A DNA stretch of 64,000 nucleotides, from contig ONEX01000003.1 of assembly GCA_900316955.1 (NCBI GenBank), forward strand, positions 1 through 64,000, written 5' to 3'. The DNA is from an uncultured Bacteroidales bacterium. Lineage in GTDB: Bacteria; Bacteroidota; Bacteroidia; Bacteroidales; UBA932. Positions 41,292-48,338 of this stretch are shown piece after piece. Every line of letters begins with the position of its first letter. Within the stretch, counting starts at the first letter, position 1. The position numbers and the translations under genes are program-made. The notes under the pieces were generated by a model, which had not been told where the DNA came from, did no database searches, and was given only the letters and a program-made list of their open reading frames with translations.

Positions 41292-43643
41292 ATGAACAGA
41301 ATCCAATCCATCCTCGCCGTCTTGGCCATGACCGTAGCGGCGTCCGCCGGCGCCCAGACCCTCAAGATGGCGCCGCAAGTGGTCGGCGTGACCACCTACG
41401 AAGCCTCCACCGCCGTCAATCTCGTCGTGGTGAAACCGGAAATCAAACTGGACAATCTCGACCCCTCCGTCTTCACCGTCAATACGAACGGGACGGAACG
41501 CAACGTCCTGTCGGCCTACCCCTCGGATTCCAGGGGCGCGTACGACCCGGACGGCCAGTACGTCGCGCTGGGCCTTGAGAAGGCCTCCGGCCGCGGTCTC
41601 GGCCTTTCCATCCGGTCCGGCGTCTGGAATGAGGCGTACAGCCTCAAGGTCGGGCTGAAGAAAGGAAAGGTCCTGAAAGTCGGCAAGCAGAAGTTCACCG
41701 CCATCGACTGTGAGACGGACAAGGCCCTGAAGGATTTCCTTTCCGAGGCCGATTACTTCGACAAAGGAACGTTCACCGGCCGGAATACCGGAAAGTCAGG
41801 GGACGTGACGCTTACTTATGCGGCGTATGAACCCTGGTCCCTCAAGGGCGACGGGAAGGAGAATCCCCTGGTGATCTGGCTCCACGGCGGCGGAGAGGGC
41901 GGACTGGACGTGTCCATCACCCTCTTGGGCAACGAGGTCGTCTCCCTGATCCGTCCGGAGATCCAGTCGCATTTCACCACGGAAGGCGGCGCCGGGGGCG
42001 CCTATGTCCTCTCCGTCCAGTGCCCGACCATGTGGATGGGCACCTCGAAGGGCTTCGGCCACGGCGAGTATCCTTCCCTGTATGCCGATGTGCTCAAGTC
42101 CTGCATCGACGATTATGTGGACAGGCATCCCGACGTGGACCGGAAACGCATCTACCTGGGCGGCTGCTCCAACGGCGGCTACATGACGATGCACATGCTC
42201 ATCCGTCATCCCCGGTACTTTGCCGCGGCCTATCCCACCTGCGAGGCCTACCTGGATGCGAACATCTCGGACAACGAGATCAAGGCCCTCGCCGAGGAGA
42301 ACATCTGGATCGTCCAGTCCTACGACGACACGACCGTCGACCCGAAGACCCACTGCATCCCCACCTTCCAGCGGATGGTGAAGGCGGGCGCCAAGAACGT
42401 GTGGATGTCGATGTTCGAGAACGTCCAGGGCATCGACAATCCGGGCCAGCCGCTGATGGGCCACTTCTCGTGGTGCTACCTGTTCAATGATGCGGTCCGG
42501 AAGTCGCAGGAGCAGAGCGCCGGGGATGTCAAGCCCAGCAACGACGGCGGCGGTTCCGTCGCCCCGCAAGGCCACGCGAACATCTTCGAATGGATGAACG
42601 CCCAGGTCCTCACCGATCCCGAACCGGCCCCGCAGCGCCAGCGCGGCGGAGGTGCGCCTGCCCGGGCGCAGAAGTCAAGGATCGTCGAAGAGGGAGGTTC
42701 CGGCCCGTACAAGGCCGTGATGATGGAGGAGGCCTCTCTCCCCACCCACACCATCTTCCGTCCGCAGGATCTCAGCAAGTTCGGCAAGGACAAGCGGCTT
42801 CCCGTGGTGGTCTGGGGCAACGGCGGCTGCGCGAATTCGCCCAGCGGCCATGTCAATTTCCTGAACGAGGTAGCCTCGCAGGGCTACCTGATCGTCGCCA
42901 TCGGCCCGAGCAACTATCAGCAGGTCGAAGGCCCGCGTCCCGGCCAGACGGGGGCCATGCCGGGAGGCAGGCCCCAGATGCGCCCCGGCCAGGGTGGCCA
43001 GCGCCCCCAGGGGGCTCCGCAAGGCGCTCCCCAGGGCGGTGAGCGGCCCCGGATGCGTCCAGGCGGCGGAATGCCCGGCGGCGGCATGCCGCAGATGCCC
43101 GGTGGCATGTCGATGGGCGATCCGGCCGGCCTGAAGCAGGCGCTCGAGTGGGCCATCGCCCAGAACGCCGACCCGGCCAGCCCCTATTACGGAAAACTGG
43201 ACATCGACAACATCGCCGCGGCCGGTATGTCCTGCGGAGGCCTGCAGGCGCTCCATATGTCGGACGATGCGCGCATCAAGACCATCCTGGTCATGAACAG
43301 CGGCTTCTTCAACGGCGGCGAGGACAAGGCCAGCTTGAACAAGATGAAGCAGAAGTCCGTGATCTGGATCCTGGGCGGCACGACCGACATCGCCTGGGAG
43401 AACGGCCTGGACGACTTCAAGCAACTCCAGGGCACGATGCCCGCCTTCCAGGCCAGCCTGGACGGCATCGGACACGGCGGCACCTATATGCAGCCTTTCG
43501 GCGGCGACTATGCGAAGGTGGCCACCGCCTGGCTCGACTGGTGGCTCAAGGGCGACGCGAAGGCCGCCACGATGTTCACCGGTCCCAAGCCTGGCGTCAG
43601 CCAGATGGAAAACTGGATCTACCTACGGAAGAATATCGAATAA
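41292..43643 (+). CDS. Secreted double-domain esterase / predicted peptidase
   Basis: 783 aa with signal peptide (to about residue 21). Domain order: an Ig-like lead (25-140), a first alpha/beta hydrolase (165-430, oxyanion WLHGGGEGG, nucleophile LGGCSNGGYM at Ser293), a linker, and a second hydrolase domain (about 460-780, nucleophile AAGMSCGGLQ at Ser647). Residues about 546-610, inside the second domain after the strand YLIVAIGPSNY, are a Pro/Gly/Gln/Arg/Met-rich insert. The first domain resembles COG4099 predicted peptidases/PHB-depolymerase-like esterases, the second a dienelactone-type hydrolase. Two catalytic domains in one secreted chain suggest stepwise removal of esters from plant polysaccharides (inference). 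Confidence 0.82.
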   Translation: MNRIQSILAVLAMTVAASAGAQTLKMAPQVVGVTTYEASTAVNLVVVKPEIKLDNLDPSVFTVNTNGTERNVLSAYPSDSRGAYDPDGQYVALGLEKASGRGLGLSIRSGVWNEAYSLKVGLKKGKVLKVGKQKFTAIDCETDKALKDFLSEADYFDKGTFTGRNTGKSGDVTLTYAAYEPWSLKGDGKENPLVIWLHGGGEGGLDVSITLLGNEVVSLIRPEIQSHFTTEGGAGGAYVLSVQCPTMWMGTSKGFGHGEYPSLYADVLKSCIDDYVDRHPDVDRKRIYLGGCSNGGYMTMHMLIRHPRYFAAAYPTCEAYLDANISDNEIKALAEENIWIVQSYDDTTVDPKTHCIPTFQRMVKAGAKNVWMSMFENVQGIDNPGQPLMGHFSWCYLFNDAVRKSQEQSAGDVKPSNDGGGSVAPQGHANIFEWMNAQVLTDPEPAPQRQRGGGAPARAQKSRIVEEGGSGPYKAVMMEEASLPTHTIFRPQDLSKFGKDKRLPVVVWGNGGCANSPSGHVNFLNEVASQGYLIVAIGPSNYQQVEGPRPGQTGAMPGGRPQMRPGQGGQRPQGAPQGAPQGGERPRMRPGGGMPGGGMPQMPGGMSMGDPAGLKQALEWAIAQNADPASPYYGKLDIDNIAAAGMSCGGLQALHMSDDARIKTILVMNSGFFNGGEDKASLNKMKQKSVIWILGGTTDIAWENGLDDFKQLQGTMPAFQASLDGIGHGGTYMQPFGGDYAKVATAWLDWWLKGDAKAATMFTGPKPGVSQMENWIYLRKNIE

Positions 43644-43673
43644 TGGGCGTGAACTTGTTTTTCGGATGAAACG

Positions 43674-43795
43674 AATGGTGAGGTTTCTGCATCTAATAGA
43701 TGAATATGATCCTCACCATTCTCATCAGTTGTATCATCCTTAGCCGCAGAAACCGGCGAAGGTCTTCCTGATGTCCTTACCGACACACAACTGAT
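43674..43795 (+). ncRNA. Interleaved inverted repeats, possible structured RNA
   Basis: Three exact complementary pairs overlap in order: GAATGGTGAGG (43674) with CCTCACCATTC (43712), GGTTTCTGC (43683) with GCAGAAACC (43746), and ATCAGTTGT (43725) with ACAACTGAT (43787). The pairs cross one another, so they give a pseudoknot or alternative folds. A terminator follows directly. No gene is visible here. It may be a 3' UTR structure of the esterase mRNA or a small RNA. Confidence 0.45.
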
Positions 43796-43796
43796 T

Positions 43797-43827
43797 CGCG
43801 CGTACTCCCCGGAGGCGCGTTTTTTTG
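43797..43827 (+). terminator. Rho-independent terminator after the double-domain esterase
   Basis: CGCGC and GCGCG arms around an inner CTCC/GGAG hairpin, followed by a run of seven T from 43820. It terminates transcription from the esterase gene or from the structured region. Confidence 0.65.
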
Positions 43828-43846
43828 TTGTTTCGGGCGCAAAAAA

Positions 43847-43975
43847 GGGGGGGGGCTGGTGGCCTGCGGGAACTCCCAGCACGTCTGCGGTTACGTTTAG
43901 GGCCCATATCGTTCCCTCAGCCGAGCTCCAGCACGCGGCAGGGAACGATAATCCATTAAAATGTTCCCTCAGCCG
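43847..43975. repeat. Intergenic G9 tract, 10-bp inverted repeat and 13-bp direct repeat
   Basis: A run of nine G lies at 43847-43855. ATCGTTCCCT (43908-43917) is the reverse complement of AGGGAACGAT (43940-43949). GTTCCCTCAGCCG occurs at 43911 and again at 43963. No coding sequence is credible in the 43644-44212 gap; the whole gap holds structured repeats and two terminators. Confidence 0.55.
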
Positions 43976-44012
43976 TGCTGAATGCGTGTTTGGAGAGCAT
44001 AGAAATACAAAC

Positions 44013-44045
44013 AAAAAAGACATCTGCGGTTGCAGATGCCTTTTT
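44013..44045. terminator. Bidirectional terminator in the intergenic gap
   Basis: CATCTGC/GCAGATG stem (7 bp) with loop GGTT, preceded by an A-run and followed by CCTTTTT. It lies upstream of the LRR gene, so it would end a transcript coming from about 43830-44010, an indication of a small RNA there. Confidence 0.65.
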
Positions 44046-44152
44046 GCTCCCTTCTCAGTCGAAATCTTGAACCTATGGTGGAAAATCCTCTCGAAAGTGA
44101 CCCTATCTTAGTGAGTCCTTTCAAATCCGTTGAAATATTGAAAACAATTATA

Positions 44153-44160
44153 TATCTTTG
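44153..44160 (+). promoter_or_regulatory. Promoter of the LRR lipoprotein operon
   Basis: -7 box TATCTTTG with TTG 20 bases upstream (44130-44132), both consensus. A small hairpin (GAAGTG/CACTTC, 44167-44183) follows at the expected 5' end of the mRNA. Confidence 0.7.
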
Positions 44161-44212
44161 ACTTTTGAAGTGTGTTGCACTTCTAAATTGAATTCACCTC
44201 ATTTCAAAGACC

Positions 44213-45436
44213 ATGAAGCGTATCTTGCCGTTCCTCCTGCTCGCGCTCTGCTGCGCCTGCGAAAAAGAAGAGGCAGTCTCCCTGGAAACGCTGCCCGGTT
44301 TCCTCCGTTCCCAGAAGTGGACGGGGGCGTCTGTCCGTACAAATGCGCAGGGAGAGGAGATCCAGCGGGACTCCCTCACCCTGTATTTCGTGGATGACAG
44401 CCTGGGCCTGTCCAGGCTGCACGTATGGTATCTGGACAATTATTCCAGGGAAGTCCATTTCGATTCCAACCTCGAACCATTCCGGTACAAGGTGATCGGA
44501 GACAGGACCCTAGAGATTCTCACCTATTCCGGTCTCAAAGTCCGTATGGAACTGGACCAGCCCCAGAGAACACTCCAGGGCAACTGGGATGGTTTTACGG
44601 AATGGACGGCAGCGGCCATCCAGTCGGAGGACCGCGACAAAGTCATTAAAGGACGTTCCCAATGCGGCATCAGCGGTCCGGAACTGTTCTGGTTGAAATC
44701 CTACAACATCTTGTACCTGAAGGGGAAAGGGCCGATGTTCGACTATCCTTCCAGGGAAAAGGTTCCCTGGCACAGTCTCGGAATCACGGCGATTCTGATG
44801 GACGATGGCATTACCTCTCTGGGGAACTGGGCTTTCGCCGGGCTTGTCTTGAAAGAGCACAACGTCGTGGACCTTCATATTCCAGCCTCCGTCACCCGGA
44901 TCGGCGATTATGCCTTCTACCGCTGTTCGCCGCTACCTGTTTCCTTCAGGAACGTCGGGAACCTGGTGTCCATCGGAGAACACGCGTTCGAACAGTCCGC
45001 CCTGGTGGCTTTCAGCGCGATTGGCAACCTGCAGACTATTGGTGACTATGCCTTCCACGACATCCCGAACCTGAAACTGTATTTCGAAGGAAAGTCCGTC
45101 AAACAGATAGGAGCATACGCATTCTCGGGATTCTCCTCTCTCTCTCCCATCAGCATTTTCGCCAGTACCGTCGAGATTGGAACCCATGCGTTCGAAGGAT
45201 CCTTCCGGACACTCGTCCTGAACGGCATTCCGTCCCGTATGGAAAAGGATGCGTTTGTACCTTACGATGGAAACGCCAACATCCAGGTGCCGATTTCCAG
45301 ACCTCCGACCGTCAATGGATTGCCCATCGATCCGCGCGAATGGACCCTGCAGGTCCCATCCGGCAGCAAGGCGGCTTACCAGGCGGCCTCTCCCTGGAAT
45401 CAGTTCAAGAACATCATTGAATACACCGCCCTATGA
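44213..45436 (+). CDS. BspA-type leucine-rich-repeat lipoprotein
   Basis: 407 aa lipoprotein (lipobox LLALCCACEK). Residues 20-180 have no family I recognise. From about 190 there are LRR_5/BspA-like repeats: GITSLGNWAFAGLVL, ASVTRIGDYAFYRCSPL, GNLVSIGEHAFEQSAL, GNLQTIGDYAFHDIPNL and KSVKQIGAYAFSGFSSL. The C-terminus (VPSGSKAAYQAASPWNQFKN) is the usual BspA end. Such proteins bind host proteins or other cells at the surface. The downstream gene overlaps by four bases (ATGA). Confidence 0.88.
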   Translation: MKRILPFLLLALCCACEKEEAVSLETLPGFLRSQKWTGASVRTNAQGEEIQRDSLTLYFVDDSLGLSRLHVWYLDNYSREVHFDSNLEPFRYKVIGDRTLEILTYSGLKVRMELDQPQRTLQGNWDGFTEWTAAAIQSEDRDKVIKGRSQCGISGPELFWLKSYNILYLKGKGPMFDYPSREKVPWHSLGITAILMDDGITSLGNWAFAGLVLKEHNVVDLHIPASVTRIGDYAFYRCSPLPVSFRNVGNLVSIGEHAFEQSALVAFSAIGNLQTIGDYAFHDIPNLKLYFEGKSVKQIGAYAFSGFSSLSPISIFASTVEIGTHAFEGSFRTLVLNGIPSRMEKDAFVPYDGNANIQVPISRPPTVNGLPIDPREWTLQVPSGSKAAYQAASPWNQFKNIIEYTAL

Positions 45437-46848
45437 GACCCGCCCGTTTTCTCCTTTCCATCCTTCTTGCTGCAGCCTGCATGTCCTGCACCAAGAAGAC
45501 CTGGACACCCTTTGATTACGGGGAGTTTGTCCCGATAGAAACCACGCCGGCTCCACGCACCGTCCAGGCGCGGCTGATGGACGCCACCTCGTCCACGCTG
45601 ACGATCCAATGGTCCGTCTCCTCCTTCAAGGACGGCGCGCAAGACTGCCGGACTCCTTGGAAGATCGGCCTGTACCGGGATGCGGCGGCAACCCAGGCTG
45701 TGGCAGAATGGACGTGCAGTCCGGGCCTGTTCCGTACGGGGGAAAGCGCCCTTAAGTTCCAGGTTCCGTGTTTTTTCTTCACGGGTCTGGAACCGGGCAA
45801 AACCTGGTATTTCAAGGCGGAAGCCGAAGATTGTTCGGGCGTGTTTCCGTTCGAAACGACGCAATTTACCCGCCAAGAAAAGACTTCCGATCCCTCCCGC
45901 CCGGGCGATCTCCTGCTGGGAGAAGATTTCTCGGAGTTTGTCTGGGGACCCCACCAGGGCATCTTTTCCGTCGGCTATGCCCCCCTTCACCCCGACTTGG
46001 TGCCGAAGATTCTTCCGGTGGATCCTTCCGGCACACGGAGTAACTATTATCTGAGGACGAACGAGTTCTACCTGCCCTGGGAAGCCCTCCAGAAAACGAC
46101 CCGGCTCTCGGAATGGGATATGATGCCTCCGCGGGTGAACTGGGTGCGGGATTTGACCCAGGTCTATCCTACGCCACTGGGCATCCAAGTCTATGGGGGG
46201 CTCTCTTCCGCGGTCGTCCTTCCGCCGTTGCCGGCCCTTACAAAGCCTTCCACCGTCCGGGTGCGCATCAAGACCTCGAAGCTCTCCGACGGCGCCACGT
46301 TGCTGGTTTACACGACGACGGCCGCTTCCTACGAACTCAATTCCGAGGGCCTCTCCCCGGGGATGATCCCAATTGCGTCCTTCCAAAGGACCGGGACGGA
46401 AGGTCGGTGGTCCCTCTACGAGACCGTCCTTCATAACCTTGTCTCGCCTTACCGAATCGGCATCTCTGCCTCCAATGTGGAGTTTGTCCTCAAAGAAGTC
46501 AGCCTGGATGTCCTGAACCAGGACGTATATGACCTGACCACCGTCGTCCCGGATGTCACGATCAATGCCCCGGCTTCTCATAACTATGCGACTGGAGACC
46601 TGCAAGTCCTGGTGACTCCGAGTCCATGGGTCCTCCGCTATCAGGTAGATTATGCGCCCCTGGGATCCGACGCATGGCAGACGAAAACCTTCGATGTCTG
46701 GTATAACTATGAGAACCCCCAGGTAGGCGTCAGGCTGGAAGGTCTGTCCATCGGCCAGACTTACCGTATCCGTGTACAGGGTATCGGCTTTCTGGACGAC
46801 AGGACGCAGGTATTCGAGGGAACCGGCGTTCCGCGAAGATCTTTCTAA
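45433..46848 (+). CDS. Lipoprotein with FnIII-like domains
   Basis: 471 aa lipoprotein (lipobox AACMSC). The first half has a FnIII-like domain (ARLMDATSSTLTIQWSVSSF, GLEPGKTWYFKAEAED). The middle (LGEDFSEFVWGPHQGI, RSNYYLRTNEFYLPWE) looks like a jelly-roll or carbohydrate-binding region. The C-terminus has a second FnIII-like domain (RYQVDYAPLGSDAWQTKTF, GLSIGQTYRIRVQGIGF). Not assigned to a known family. It is coupled to the LRR gene by ATGA and probably forms a surface pair with it. Confidence 0.75.
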   Translation: MRPARFLLSILLAAACMSCTKKTWTPFDYGEFVPIETTPAPRTVQARLMDATSSTLTIQWSVSSFKDGAQDCRTPWKIGLYRDAAATQAVAEWTCSPGLFRTGESALKFQVPCFFFTGLEPGKTWYFKAEAEDCSGVFPFETTQFTRQEKTSDPSRPGDLLLGEDFSEFVWGPHQGIFSVGYAPLHPDLVPKILPVDPSGTRSNYYLRTNEFYLPWEALQKTTRLSEWDMMPPRVNWVRDLTQVYPTPLGIQVYGGLSSAVVLPPLPALTKPSTVRVRIKTSKLSDGATLLVYTTTAASYELNSEGLSPGMIPIASFQRTGTEGRWSLYETVLHNLVSPYRIGISASNVEFVLKEVSLDVLNQDVYDLTTVVPDVTINAPASHNYATGDLQVLVTPSPWVLRYQVDYAPLGSDAWQTKTFDVWYNYENPQVGVRLEGLSIGQTYRIRVQGIGFLDDRTQVFEGTGVPRRSF

Positions 46849-46870
46849 GCTTCGCTCGTAATGACAAAGT

Positions 46871-47024
46871 CTATCTCCCGTACTGGGTCTTTATGGTCTG
46901 CCAGTCGAAGTACGGCCAGTAGCCCGCCTCCAGAAGGAAGCGGGCTACTTCGCCATTTAAGAGCACCTTGAAGAGGGCCGTGGGGTTCTCCTTGGATCGG
47001 TAGAAGACGAATTTGAGTGCTTTT
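46871..47024 (-). pseudogene. C-terminal relic of a histidine acid phosphatase
   Basis: About 50 codons without a start codon read KFVFYRSKENPTALFKVLLN, then GYWPYFDWQTIKTQY and a stop. This lines up with the C-terminus of the intact phosphatase at 51445 (MIFYQNKKGEVLTKVLYN, then GPYYRWDELKAHF). The upstream frame is closed by a stop at once, so only the tail survives. It lies between the lipoprotein genes and tRNA-Asn, a place where insertions often truncate genes. Confidence 0.55.
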
Positions 47025-47089
47025 ATATTCCTTTATTCGAAATCGAAACCCGCATTTAAACGCTGTTAAACGGGGGTTAAAACACGCTG

Positions 47090-47111
47090 ATTTTGCAACT
47101 ATTTTGCAACT
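47090..47111. repeat. 11-bp direct repeat beside tRNA-Asn
   Basis: ATTTTGCAACT occurs twice in tandem, 47090-47100 and 47101-47111. Its position between the phosphatase relic and the tRNA terminator makes it a candidate for a recombination scar, but no matching copy was found at the other side of the lipoprotein pair. Confidence 0.4.
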
Positions 47112-47127
47112 GTCCTAGAAAAAGAAA

Positions 47128-47155
47128 AACCAACCACTTGCGCAAGTGATTGGTT
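47128..47155 (-). terminator. Terminator of tRNA-Asn
   Basis: Two 14-base arms with one G-U pair on the transcribed strand, centred on GCGC, followed by TTTTTCTTTTT on the minus strand. It lies 8 bases past the tRNA 3' end. Confidence 0.75.
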
Positions 47156-47163
47156 TTCAGGTG

Positions 47164-47237
47164 CTCCCCAGCTAGGACTTGAACCTAGGACCCTCTGATT
47201 AACAGTCAGATGCTCTAACCAACTGAGCTACTGAGGA
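47164..47237 (-). tRNA. tRNA-Asn (GTT)
   Basis: 74 nt. Acceptor TCCTCAG pairs with CTGGGGA (one G-U), the D loop has AGCTCAGTTGGTTAGAGC, the anticodon GTT sits in CTGTTAA, and the T arm has GGTTCAAGTCC. CCA is not encoded. A -7 box (TACCTTTG, 47281-47288, minus strand) lies about 43 bases upstream. Confidence 0.95.
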
Positions 47238-47280
47238 ATGTTTTCATCCTTGCGGATGCCCTGTTGTTGTTTCGGGATTG

Positions 47281-47288
47281 CAAAGGTA
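47281..47288 (-). promoter_or_regulatory. -7 box of tRNA-Asn
   Basis: TACCTTTG on the minus strand, perfect consensus. Confidence 0.55.
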
Positions 47289-47332
47289 CAACCTTTTTCG
47301 GAAACTCCAAACTTTTTTGCGGTTTTTTTCAC

Positions 47333-47340
47333 TATCTTTG
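47333..47340 (+). promoter_or_regulatory. -7 box of the HU-CCDC81-like gene
   Basis: TATCTTTG, perfect consensus, 25 bases before the ATG at 47366; it excludes the longer start at 47264. Confidence 0.65.
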
Positions 47341-47365
47341 CATCGCGAATCTGAAACTGACCGCG

Positions 47366-48331
47366 ATGGATATCGATCTGCTTGCAAAAATGGTGAAGGA
47401 GGCCATCCTGGACCACGACACCGTGACCCTGCCCGGGGTCGGCTGTTTCGTAGCCGAGCTGGTGCCCTCCACCTTTTCCGACAAGGGCTATACGATCAAC
47501 CCTCCCTACCGCCGGTTGTATTTCTCTCCGAAGCAAGGCGGCGACACCTATCTCGTGGACCTTTACGCGCGGGATAACGAGGAGGTCGATGCCGACATGG
47601 CCACCCGCATCCTGACGGAGTTCCTCGCCGAGATGAAGGAGGTCCTGAAGGTCAAGAAGACGGTCGTCTTCCCGGGCCTCGGACGCCTCCGCGCCACGCG
47701 CGAGAACCATTTCTTCTTCGTGGCCGACGAGGACCTGGATATCTATCCCGAAGGCCTGGGCCTCGCTCCTCTCTCCCTCAAGACGCACGTCGAGACGCCC
47801 GAAGAGGTCGCGACGACGGTCGCGGGGCTCGCGGAGCTGATCGAGGAGATTCCGGGTCAAGCCCGGAATGAGGAAGAAGAAGCCCGGAATGAGGAAGAAG
47901 AAGCCCGGAATGAGGAAGACGAAGTCCGGAATGAGGAAGAGGAGCCCGAAGCGGAGCCGGTCCTTGAGCCTGTCGAAGGGCCGGCGGAGGAGATTCCCGA
48001 TCAGGTCGGGAATGACGAGGAAGAACCGGTGGTTCGACAAGCTCACCAACCGGTTCCCGAACCCGAAAAGGTCGAGGAGATTCCGGGTCAAGCCCGGAAT
48101 GAGGAAGACGAAGCCCGGAATGAGGAGGAAGAACCGGTGGTTCGACAAGCTCACCAACCGGTTCCCGAGCCGAAGAAATCGCATCGGAAGCTGTGGAGGA
48201 TCTTATTGATCGTGCTGTGCGTGGTGGTGGGGCTGCTGGTGATATTCGTCTTGCTGAGCCGGTTGGCGCCGGGGCTGGTGGATCCGCTGCTGTATTCCAA
48301 GGAGGAGCTTCAGATTCTGCGTTATCAGTAG
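47366..48331 (+). CDS. HU-CCDC81-like membrane protein with a repeat-derived acidic linker
   Basis: 321 aa. Residues 1-145 are two HU/IHF-like domains of the bacterial CCDC81 type (LAKMVKEAILDHDTVTLPGV, TINPPYRRLYFSPKQGGD, VFPGLGRLRATRENHFFFV). Residues about 160-268 are an acidic low-complexity linker encoded by several palindromic repeat elements (see 47849-48164). A basic patch (KKSHRKLW) leads into one membrane segment (ILLIVLCVVVGLLVIFVLLS) and a short tail. With the HU part in the cytoplasm this is probably an anchoring or envelope-linked DNA- or division-related protein, as for similar SPOR/HU proteins in Bacteroidota (inference). It is followed 7 bases later by the thioesterase gene. 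Confidence 0.82.
   Translation: MDIDLLAKMVKEAILDHDTVTLPGVGCFVAELVPSTFSDKGYTINPPYRRLYFSPKQGGDTYLVDLYARDNEEVDADMATRILTEFLAEMKEVLKVKKTVVFPGLGRLRATRENHFFFVADEDLDIYPEGLGLAPLSLKTHVETPEEVATTVAGLAELIEEIPGQARNEEEEARNEEEEARNEEDEVRNEEEEPEAEPVLEPVEGPAEEIPDQVGNDEEEPVVRQAHQPVPEPEKVEEIPGQARNEEDEARNEEEEPVVRQAHQPVPEPKKSHRKLWRILLIVLCVVVGLLVIFVLLSRLAPGLVDPLLYSKEELQILRYQ
47849..47869. repeat. Palindromic element type A, copy 1 (in coding sequence)
   Basis: Arms ATTCCGGG and CCCGGAAT with a 5-base centre. An identical copy is at 48080-48100. In protein it gives IPGQARNE. Confidence 0.75.
47861..47944 (+). repeat. 21-bp tandem repeat, four copies
   Basis: Period of 21 bases, units starting at 47861, 47882, 47903 and 47924; each encodes (A/V)RNEE(E/D)E. 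The unit begins with the right half of element A (GCCCGGAATGAGGA), so the array looks like slippage growing out of that element. Confidence 0.8.
47962..47979. repeat. Palindromic element type B (in coding sequence)
   Basis: CCTTGAGCCTGTCGAAGG, ends complementary (CCTT/AAGG). It resembles a repeat word (GCCTGTCGAA) known from intergenic repeats of many bacteria. In protein it gives LEPVEG. Confidence 0.55.
47993..48013. repeat. Palindromic element type C (in coding sequence)
   Basis: Arms ATTCCCGA and TCGGGAAT with a 5-base centre, the same architecture as type A with other arm bases. In protein it gives IPDQVGND. Confidence 0.65.
48023..48056. repeat. Palindromic element type D, copy 1 (in coding sequence)
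   Basis: Outer arms GAACCGGT and ACCGGTTC with inner GGTG/CACC and the word TTCGACAAGCT in the centre. Copy 2 at 48131-48164 is identical over all 34 bases. In protein it gives PVVRQAHQPV. Confidence 0.75.
48080..48100. repeat. Palindromic element type A, copy 2
   Basis: Identical to 47849-47869, with the same flanking bases (GAGG before, GAGGAAGA after). Confidence 0.75.
48131..48164. repeat. Palindromic element type D, copy 2
   Basis: Identical to 48023-48056. The order A-(tandem)-B-C-D-A-D keeps the reading frame open throughout. Confidence 0.75.
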
Positions 48332-48338
48332 TGTAGTT

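Noticed and set aside
43847..43855. G9 tract as a phase-variation switch
   Set aside because: It is intergenic, not in a promoter spacer or coding sequence that I can identify, so no switch can be claimed.
43619..44023. 134-codon minus-strand frame in the intergenic gap
   Set aside because: It runs through a terminator and interleaved inverted repeats and lacks a plausible promoter or domain; noncoding structure explains the sequence better.
47090..47111. Attachment site of an integrated element
   Set aside because: The 11-bp repeat is tandem, there is no integrase, and no second copy was found at the other flank; kept only as a repeat.
47849..48164. Repeats as a CRISPR array
   Set aside because: Units differ in type and spacing, lie inside an open reading frame, and no cas gene is present.
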